This document shows positions 5,811 through 10,861 of a DNA stretch of 10,861 bases, in pieces. Position numbers and translations under genes: made by a program. Location: NCBI GenBank assembly GCA_022791355.1, contig JAAVYX010000185.1:1-10861 (forward strand). The letters are read 5' to 3'. The stretch comes from Clostridiales bacterium (GTDB taxonomy: Bacteria; Bacillota; Clostridia; Oscillospirales; Acutalibacteraceae). Numbering within the stretch: position 1 is the first letter of the stretch; every line of letters begins with the position of its first letter. A model generated the notes under the pieces. It saw nothing but the letters and a program-made list of their open reading frames with translations, made no database searches and was not told where the DNA came from.

Positions 5811-6961
5811 TGGACTTCCTCCGCTTCTCCGCAGGCGGCGGGAAAGGGCGCGGGTTCCGCGTCCTTGTAGCCGCCGATGAGGGCGGCGTGGGCCGGGTTC
5901 CAGGAGACATAGACCGTCTCCCCCGTCTCCAGCTGGTTGCGCAGCCGGCCGTGCCGGTTGGCCTTGAGGGTAAGGCCGCCGGACAGGCGGACGGTGGTGC
6001 GCAGCAGGGAGCCGGTGTACTGCTGGTCGGCGATAAGGCCGGACAGGGTAAAGCCGGCGGGGGGTTCCCGGGTCAGGCGGATATCGTCCGGCCGGACCGA
6101 GAGCGCGGTATCGGCCGGCAAGGCGTCGGCGGTCGGCGGGGCGAAGAGGCAGCGGCCGGCCGGCGTTTGAAAGGCCGCCCCGCCCTCTTCCCTTACGCTG
6201 TCCGGGGTACTGCCGTCCTCTATCCGTCCCTCCAAAATATTGGATTCCCCGATAAAGGAGGCGGCGAAGCGGGTGGCTGGCCGCTCGTAGATGGCGGCGG
6301 GGGACCCTGCCTGCTCAATACGGCCCTCCCGCATGACCACAATCCGGTCGGACATATTTAGGGCCTCCTCCTGATCGTGGGTGATATAGATAAAGGTAAT
6401 GCCCAGCCTGCCCTGGATGGCCTTCAGTTCCCGCTGCATCTGCCGGCGGAGCTGGAGATCCAGCGCGCCCAGGGGCTCGTCCAGCAGAAGAATCTGGGGG
6501 TTTAAGACCAGAGCCCGGGCGATGGCCACCCGCTGCCGCTGGCCCCCCGAAAGCTGGGCCGGCCGGCGGTCTTCAAAGCCCGGCAGCTCCACGAGCTCCA
6601 GGATTTCTTTTACCCGGCGGCGGATTTCCGCCTTCTTACAGCCCTGGATTTTCAGGCCGTAGGCGATGTTCTTATACACGTTCATATGGGGAAAGAGGGC
6701 GTAATTCTGGAAAACGGTGTTGACCCTGCGCTGATCCGGCGGCAGTCCGGTCACGTCGGTCCCCGAGAGGACGACCCGGCCCTCGTCCGGCTGCTCCAGG
6801 CCCGCTATGATGCGGATGGCGGTGGTTTTGCCGCAGCCCGAGGGACCCAGCAGGGTCACGAACTCCCCCTGCCGGATGGATAGATTTAGGTCGTGAAGCA
6901 CGGCCGTATCGCCGAAGCTTTTACGGATATGCTCCAATGCAAGTATGGGTTGGTCGGCCAT
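5807..6961 (-). CDS. potA: spermidine/putrescine ABC transporter ATPase PotA
   Basis: PotA hydrolyses ATP at the cytoplasmic face to drive polyamine uptake through PotB and PotC. The 384 residues show Walker A GPSGCGKT (39-46), the Q-loop glutamine Q85, the ABC signature LSGGQ (137-141), Walker B ILLLDE (157-162) and the switch histidine H195. About 283-365 is a TOBE-type regulatory domain, as is usual for PotA. The start at 6961 is supported by GAAGGGAGGG just upstream. A promoter candidate at 7066-7095 and a leader hairpin precede it. Related importers of iron or spermidine share this ATPase fold; the polyamine assignment relies mainly on the neighbouring PotB. Confidence 0.93.
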   Translation of the reverse strand: MADQPILALEHIRKSFGDTAVLHDLNLSIRQGEFVTLLGPSGCGKTTAIRIIAGLEQPDEGRVVLSGTDVTGLPPDQRRVNTVFQNYALFPHMNVYKNIAYGLKIQGCKKAEIRRRVKEILELVELPGFEDRRPAQLSGGQRQRVAIARALVLNPQILLLDEPLGALDLQLRRQMQRELKAIQGRLGITFIYITHDQEEALNMSDRIVVMREGRIEQAGSPAAIYERPATRFAASFIGESNILEGRIEDGSTPDSVREEGGAAFQTPAGRCLFAPPTADALPADTALSVRPDDIRLTREPPAGFTLSGLIADQQYTGSLLRTTVRLSGGLTLKANRHGRLRNQLETGETVYVSWNPAHAALIGGYKDAEPAPFPAACGEAEEVQ

Positions 6962-6984
6962 GGGGACCCTCCCTTCTAAAAATG

Positions 6985-7030
6985 AACGGGGACGCGGCGG
7001 CCCGCTTCCATCCTGTGCGCCGGCCCCGTT
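6985..7030 (-). promoter_or_regulatory. hairpin in the potA leader
   Basis: AACGGGG at 6985-6991 pairs with CCCCGTT at 7024-7030, with an inner CGGCG/CGCCG stem (6995-6999 with 7018-7022). On the minus strand it sits between the candidate promoter and the ribosome binding site and is followed by CATTTTTA. It could be a weak attenuator or an RNA stabiliser; no known riboswitch was recognised. Confidence 0.35.
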
Positions 7031-7065
7031 AACAAAGTTCGAGCGTACAGAGGCGTATATTTGGT

Positions 7066-7095
7066 ATTATACAACCGGCGCGAGGGCTTACGCAA
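7066..7095 (-). promoter_or_regulatory. candidate promoter of potAB
   Basis: On the minus strand TATAAT (7071-7066) is a perfect -10 box. The -35 candidate TTGCGT (7095-7090) is weak, 18 bases upstream. Transcription would start near 7059 and leave a leader of about 98 bases. It lies just downstream of the feo operon terminator, fitting a separate pot transcript. Confidence 0.5.
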
Positions 7096-7134
7096 GCAAA
7101 AAAGCGCAATTTATTCGGGATTCTTCCCGTCGGT

Positions 7135-7184
7135 AAAAAACGGCAGCGCCGCCAAAGGCCCCAAAGCCCCCGGCGGCGCTGCCG
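7135..7184 (-). terminator. Rho-independent terminator of the feo operon
   Basis: CGGCAGCGCCGCC 7141-7153 and GGCGGCGCTGCCG 7172-7184 form a perfect 13-bp GC-rich stem. On the minus strand it is followed directly by six T (7140-7135). It stands 122 bases after the stop of the regulator gene; that gap holds no visible gene. Confidence 0.88.
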
Positions 7185-7306
7185 TATCTACATTTCATGG
7201 CAGGCAAATATAAAAAGTATCGTCTGCTTCTCTATAAAACGATCGGTACCGCGCTTACCTTAAAACAGAGGAAGTCTTCCCCCGCCTAAAACCTTCATGA
7301 AACAAT

Positions 7307-7738
7307 CTATCCTTTCCCGCCGCTTCTTACAGTACCCGGCGCATCCTTCCTTTGTAACGACAAACCCGTCTCCTCCAGCCTGCGGCAGACCCTGACAGTC
7401 AATGCGGGCGATAAAGAAGAAAGCGTACCCATGGCGCATTCCCCCGCGTCGTATTCCGAAAGGTCCAGGCCCTCTTGAAAAAGGGCGGTCAGCCGCCGGT
7501 AACCGGTCAGATACTGGTCGGCCAGCCTGCGGCCCCATTCCGTAAAGACCACGCCCCGGCGTATGTCGGGCTCCAGGAGACCGGCCCCAGCGAGCCTGGC
7601 CAGCATCCGGCAGGCCGAGGCCCGAGCGACCCCCAGCCGGGCGGCTATATCGATACAGCGCGCCGGACGGGCGGATCCTTGGCACAGCTCTGCCGCCGCT
7701 AAAACATACCGGAGACCAGCGCGGGTCAGGGCTTCCAT
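7307..7738 (-). CDS. DtxR/MntR-family transcriptional regulator, divergent
   Basis: The 143-aa protein has an N-terminal winged helix-turn-helix: CIDIAARLGVARASACRMLARLAGAGLL (about 28-55) with a wing at VVFTEWGRR, followed by a helical region that matches the dimer domain of DtxR/MntR proteins. Such proteins usually bind Fe(II) or Mn(II) and repress metal uptake genes. Being last in the feo operon, it is a plausible regulator of it. By eye alignment the positions of the usual ligands are replaced: the helix-4 histidine by arginine in GYRRLTALF (79-87) and the Glu-His pair by Gly-Thr in ECAMGTLSS (100-108). It may sense another signal or work without metal. Its ATG is 12 bases after GGAGGG; an overlapping ATG nearer the site opens only a very short frame. 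Confidence 0.7.
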   Translation of the reverse strand: MEALTRAGLRYVLAAAELCQGSARPARCIDIAARLGVARASACRMLARLAGAGLLEPDIRRGVVFTEWGRRLADQYLTGYRRLTALFQEGLDLSEYDAGECAMGTLSSLSPALTVRVCRRLEETGLSLQRKDAPGTVRSGGKG

Positions 7739-7778
7739 TCCATTTTCTCTCCCTCCGAAAAGGGCTGCCCGCCGTCTC

Positions 7779-7946
7779 TTATGGCCGGCCCGTTGGCTTC
7801 TGGGAAGCGTGACGGCGGCAGCAGCCGTCCTTTCCGCCGCCGCAGCCCACGCAGCCCCCTTTTTTCTTCTGCCGGACCACCGAAATCACCGCGCCGGCCA
7901 GCAGCAGGGTCACTAGACCCAGAACAATCCAAGTGGCAAGGTTCAT
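7779..7946 (-). CDS. FeoB-associated Cys-rich membrane protein
   Basis: This 55-aa peptide has one membrane helix (about 4-24, rich in Leu, Val and Ala), a basic patch RQKKK, then a glycine- and cysteine-rich tail with C32, C35, C42 and C43. It matches the small FeoB-associated Cys-rich family often encoded directly after feoB in Gram-positive bacteria. The start follows AAGGAGG and lies 10 bases after the feoB stop, so the two are surely cotranscribed. The cysteines probably bind a metal or take part in redox handling of Fe(II) on the inner side, which is inference. The 40-base gap to the regulator suggests the same transcript continues. Confidence 0.85.
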   Translation of the reverse strand: MNLATWIVLGLVTLLLAGAVISVVRQKKKGGCVGCGGGKDGCCRRHASQKPTGRP

Positions 7947-7956
7947 ATCGTCCTCC

Positions 7957-10467
7957 TTACGCCTTGGCGGCGGCCAGGGCCTTTTTGGTCCTTTGGACCG
8001 GGTCGCGGCCGGGCCGGAAGAGCAGGAAGAGGAAGCCCAGCAGGACCAGGATCGCCGCAGCCGTACCAATACCGAAACGACCGGTAAAGAGCATGCCCAG
8101 CTGATAGACGGCCAGACTCGTCAGATAGGCGAGGCCGCACTGGTAGCCGATGGCGATAAAGAACCATTTCCGACTGTTCATTTCCCGTTTGATAGCGCCC
8201 ATGGCCGCAAAGCAGGGGGCGCACAGCAGGTTAAAGGCCAGGAAGGAATAGCCCGACAGAGGAGTGAAGGAGGCGGCCATGGTCTGGTAGACCGTACCCT
8301 CGCCGGCGCTGTAAAGGATACCCAGGGTTCCTACGATGTTCTCCTTGGCGATCAGTCCGGTGACGGCGGCCACGGTCGCCTGCCAGTTCCCCCAGCCAAG
8401 AGGCGCGAAAAGCCAGCAGACAGCATTGCCGGCAGAGGCCAGGATACTTTGATCCAGCTGATCGTCGGCCAGCATGGTAAAGCCGCCGTCCACAAAGCCG
8501 AAGTAGGTAAGGAACCAGATCAAAACGGTGGAAAGCAGGATGATGGTGCCGGCCTTCTGGATGAAGGACCAGCCCCGCTCCCACATGGACCGGAGAAGGG
8601 CCCCCGCGGTGGGCAGATGGTAGGCGGGCAGCTCCATGACAAAGGGAGCCGGATCGCCTTTGAACAGCCGGGTCTTTTTGAGGATAATTCCCGAAAGGAT
8701 AATGGCGGCGACGCCCAAAAAGTAGGCCGACGGGGCAATCCAGGGATTCCCGCCAAAGACCGCGCCGGCTACCATGGCGATAAAGGGGAGCTTTGCGCCG
8801 CAGGGGATAAAGGTGGTGGTCATGACGGTCATGCGGCGGTCCCGCTCGTTTTCGATGGTTCTCGAGGCCATGACGCCGGGGATCCCGCAGCCTGTACCGA
8901 TGAGGATGGGAATGAAGGATTTGCCCGACAGGCCGAATTTACGGAAAACCCGGTCCAGGATAAAGGCGATGCGGGCCATGTATCCGCAGGCTTCCAAAAA
9001 GGCCAGAAAGAGAAAGAGGACCAAAATCTGGGGCACAAAGCCCAGCACCGCGCCCACGCCGGCGACGATCCCGTCCAGAATCAAGCCGGACAGCCAGTCC
9101 GCGCAGCCGGCCGCCTCCAGCCCGTTTCCAAGCAGGACGGGGACGCCGGGGATCCACACCCCATAGTCCGCCGGGTCGGGCCGGGTGCAGCCGTAGGCCG
9201 CCAGCAGGTCGGCGGCCTCCAGCAAATTCGCCCCCGTGGCGGTCTCATAGGTCGCCGCCAGGGTCTCCTCGTCCTCTACGCTGTAGGAAACCGCATAGTC
9301 CGCGTCATATCCGGCGGCGAATGCCCGCAGGGCCGCGGCGGCGGCCGTTTGGCTGAAGGCTTCGCCTTCAGCGTCCAGCGCCGTTTCCAGATCTTCGGTA
9401 TCCCGCCCCTTTTCGGCCGCGTCGGCGATGAAGGCGTTTACGATTTCGGACGCGCCGTCGTATGCCTCGGCCGCCTCGTTATACGCGCCCGAGCCGACGC
9501 CCAACAAGCGCCAGCCCTCGCCGAACACCCCGTCGTTGGCCCAGTCGGTAGCCCAGGTCCCTACCGTAGTAACCGATACAAAGTAAACCAAGAACATGAT
9601 AACGGCAAAAATAGGCAGGGCGGCCAACCGGTTGGTGACCACCCGGTCAATTTTATCCGAGACCGAGAGCCTGCCGGCCGGCCGCTTCCGTTTCATCGCG
9701 TCCTGCATCACGTCGGCTATGCAGGCATACCGCTGGCCGGTGATGATGCTTTCGGCGTCGTCGTCCAGCTCCTCCTCCACGGCCTTGATCTTTTCCTCTA
9801 TAGCAACCGATACGCCGGCCGGCAGCTGCAGCCGTTCCATCGCTTTCTCGTCCCGCTCAAAAAGCTTGACGGCGTACCATCGCCGCTGATCGGCAGGCAG
9901 ATTGGATACCTTTTCCACTATGTGGGTCAGAACCCGCTCCACCGGCTGGGAAAAGGCGCAGGGCCGGGCGGCTTTACCCTTTTCCGCCGCCTGTATGGCC
10001 GCCTGGGCCGCCTCCATGATCCCCTCGCCCTTTAAAGCGGATATTTCCACCACCAGGCAGCCCAGCCTGCGGGACAGGGCGGCGGTATCGATTTCGTCGC
10101 CGTTTTTACGCACCGCGTCCATCATGTTGACGGCCACCGCCATAGGAATACCCAGCTCGGCCAGTTGGGTGGTCAGATAAAGGTTGCGCTCCAAATTGGT
10201 CCCGTCCACAATGTTGAGAATGGCGTCGGGACGTTCGTTGGTGAGATAGTCCCGGGCCACTACCTCCTCCAGAGTGTAGGGAGACAGGGAGTAGATACCC
10301 GGCAGGTCGGTGACCGTGATCTCCGGACGCTTTTTCAGCTTGCCTTCCTTTTTCTCCACCGTTACGCCCGGCCAGTTTCCCACAAACTGATTGGCGCCGG
10401 TAAGACCGTTGAACAGGGTCGTTTTGCCGCTGTTTGGATTGCCCGCAAGGGCGATTCTCCATTGCAT
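7957..10467 (-). CDS. feoB: ferrous iron transporter FeoB
   Basis: FeoB is the membrane GTPase that imports Fe(II). The 836-aa protein starts with a G domain: G1 GNPNSGKT (9-16), switch I around T36, G3 DLPG (54-57), G4 NMMD (114-117) and G5 SAL (143-145). A helical GDI-like linker runs to about 270. The membrane part starts near 283 and includes the two gate regions, with GTGCGIPG (524-531) and FIPCGAKLPF (553-562), and a later AAVTGLIAKENIVGTLG (700-716). Between the first and second membrane segments there is an acidic, alanine-rich stretch of about 110 residues (325-435) that is longer than in the usual FeoB. The start is supported by GGAAGGG nine bases upstream. It is followed by the Cys-rich partner and preceded by feoA after an unusually long 243-base gap. 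Confidence 0.97.
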   Translation of the reverse strand: MQWRIALAGNPNSGKTTLFNGLTGANQFVGNWPGVTVEKKEGKLKKRPEITVTDLPGIYSLSPYTLEEVVARDYLTNERPDAILNIVDGTNLERNLYLTTQLAELGIPMAVAVNMMDAVRKNGDEIDTAALSRRLGCLVVEISALKGEGIMEAAQAAIQAAEKGKAARPCAFSQPVERVLTHIVEKVSNLPADQRRWYAVKLFERDEKAMERLQLPAGVSVAIEEKIKAVEEELDDDAESIITGQRYACIADVMQDAMKRKRPAGRLSVSDKIDRVVTNRLAALPIFAVIMFLVYFVSVTTVGTWATDWANDGVFGEGWRLLGVGSGAYNEAAEAYDGASEIVNAFIADAAEKGRDTEDLETALDAEGEAFSQTAAAAALRAFAAGYDADYAVSYSVEDEETLAATYETATGANLLEAADLLAAYGCTRPDPADYGVWIPGVPVLLGNGLEAAGCADWLSGLILDGIVAGVGAVLGFVPQILVLFLFLAFLEACGYMARIAFILDRVFRKFGLSGKSFIPILIGTGCGIPGVMASRTIENERDRRMTVMTTTFIPCGAKLPFIAMVAGAVFGGNPWIAPSAYFLGVAAIILSGIILKKTRLFKGDPAPFVMELPAYHLPTAGALLRSMWERGWSFIQKAGTIILLSTVLIWFLTYFGFVDGGFTMLADDQLDQSILASAGNAVCWLFAPLGWGNWQATVAAVTGLIAKENIVGTLGILYSAGEGTVYQTMAASFTPLSGYSFLAFNLLCAPCFAAMGAIKREMNSRKWFFIAIGYQCGLAYLTSLAVYQLGMLFTGRFGIGTAAAILVLLGFLFLLFRPGRDPVQRTKKALAAAKA

Positions 10468-10710
10468 AGGTCGCTTCCCTTCCTTTCAAAGCTCCGCAAG
10501 TAAGCACACGCTAACCGCAGGCTAAAAAAATATGGATTGTCCGCCGCCGTCAACGGGGGAGCTATGGGGTATGGGTAAAACCCATCCAGGCCGCGCCGTT
10601 GGGAGCGCCGGTCGTAAGGCCGGTCGGGACGGTCGCAAACCGCCCTTTAGGCTGCCCTTTTTGCCGGCTGCCGTACAATGGTCCTCCAGAGGCCGGGGCG
10701 GGACCGGCGG
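10468..10710 (-). other. gap between feoA and feoB without a gene
   Basis: No plausible reading frame was found in these 243 bases. They contain a small ATGGGT/ACCCAT hairpin with loop AAA (10567-10581), two GCCGGTCG direct repeats and the 12-mer GTCGCAAACCGC (10632-10643), which also occurs at 4840-4851 in the hairpin array. On the minus strand TTGACG followed by TATTTT might form a weak internal promoter, but the spacing (15) is poor. The gap may hold another degraded repeat. Confidence 0.4.
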
Positions 10711-10861
10711 TTACTCCACCTCAATCGTTTGGGCGTCGGCCTTGCGCAGCGACAGCTCGTACCCTCGGACGGTGACCTCCACCGGGTCTCCCAAGGGCGC
10801 TACCCTGCGTATAAAAACCTGGGCGTTTTTTGTGATGCCCATGTCCATGATGCGCCGCTTG
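10711..10861 (-). CDS. feoA: ferrous iron transport protein FeoA, C-terminal part
   Basis: The last 49 codons and TAA of a gene that continues past the right edge are visible. They read as MDMGITKNAQVFIRRVAPLG and then DPVEVTVRGYELSLRKADA, the SH3-like fold of FeoA, in which the PLGDP turn and the GYELSLRK strand are family hallmarks. FeoA is a small cytoplasmic protein that binds or modulates FeoB. Order feoA-feoB is the classical one. The start, promoter and any Fur/DtxR operator lie outside the window. Confidence 0.9.
   Translation of the reverse strand, partial: KRRIMDMGITKNAQVFIRRVAPLGDPVEVTVRGYELSLRKADAQTIEVE

Noticed and set aside
7260..7685. 141-codon minus-strand frame overlapping the regulator gene
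   Set aside because: It is a shifted frame of the DtxR-like gene, Gly/Arg/Pro-rich and without motifs.
7933..10035. 700-codon open frame on the plus strand opposite feoB
   Set aside because: It is antisense to a clear feoB, has no family-like motifs, and its Gly/Gln/Arg-rich product is what high-GC coding strands give in reverse.

Overview
The window looks like chromosome of a GC-rich, Gram-positive anaerobe of the class Clostridia, most likely an Oscillospiraceae-type gut bacterium. This rests on strong AGGAGG-type ribosome binding sites, a dockerin-carrying secreted glycosidase, a clostridial Feo system with its small Cys-rich partner, and high-GC coding with AT-richer repeat-laden gaps. 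The genus is inference; no marker gene is present.

Layout. Positions 1-2359 (+ strand) hold a secreted GH76-type alpha-1,6-mannanase with a dockerin placed directly after the signal peptide, then a YgjP/DUF45-type zinc metallopeptidase. From 2360 on, every gene is on the minus strand: mutY (2640-3740); a 1.19-kb gene-free block (3741-4928); the first two genes of a spermidine/putrescine ABC importer, potA and potB (6961 to 4929); and a ferrous iron operon read as feoA (partial, at the right edge), feoB, a FeoB-associated Cys-rich membrane peptide, and a DtxR/MntR-family regulator, closed by a strong intrinsic terminator at 7135-7184. The pot pair has its own candidate promoter just after that terminator.

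How the genes work together. FeoA and FeoB import Fe(II); the Cys-rich peptide and the terminal DtxR-like protein are probable accessory and regulatory partners. The regulator appears to have lost the usual metal ligands. potA and potB overlap by four bases and are translationally coupled, but the second permease (potC) and the binding protein (potD) are absent: potB ends inside a hairpin-rich repeat.

The most unusual part is the gene-free block. It contains an apparently non-coding element of about 846 bp (3776-4621) bounded by 34-bp inverted repeats matching at 32 of 34 positions. Inside are three strong hairpins at the left and, at the right, a nested-stem region ending in a plus-strand intrinsic terminator, a candidate structured RNA. 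Decayed pieces of the same family occur between the metallopeptidase gene and mutY (2446-2546) and as a tandem copy just outside the right end. Next to it, an array of small hairpins with a duplicated module reaches into the stop codon of potB.
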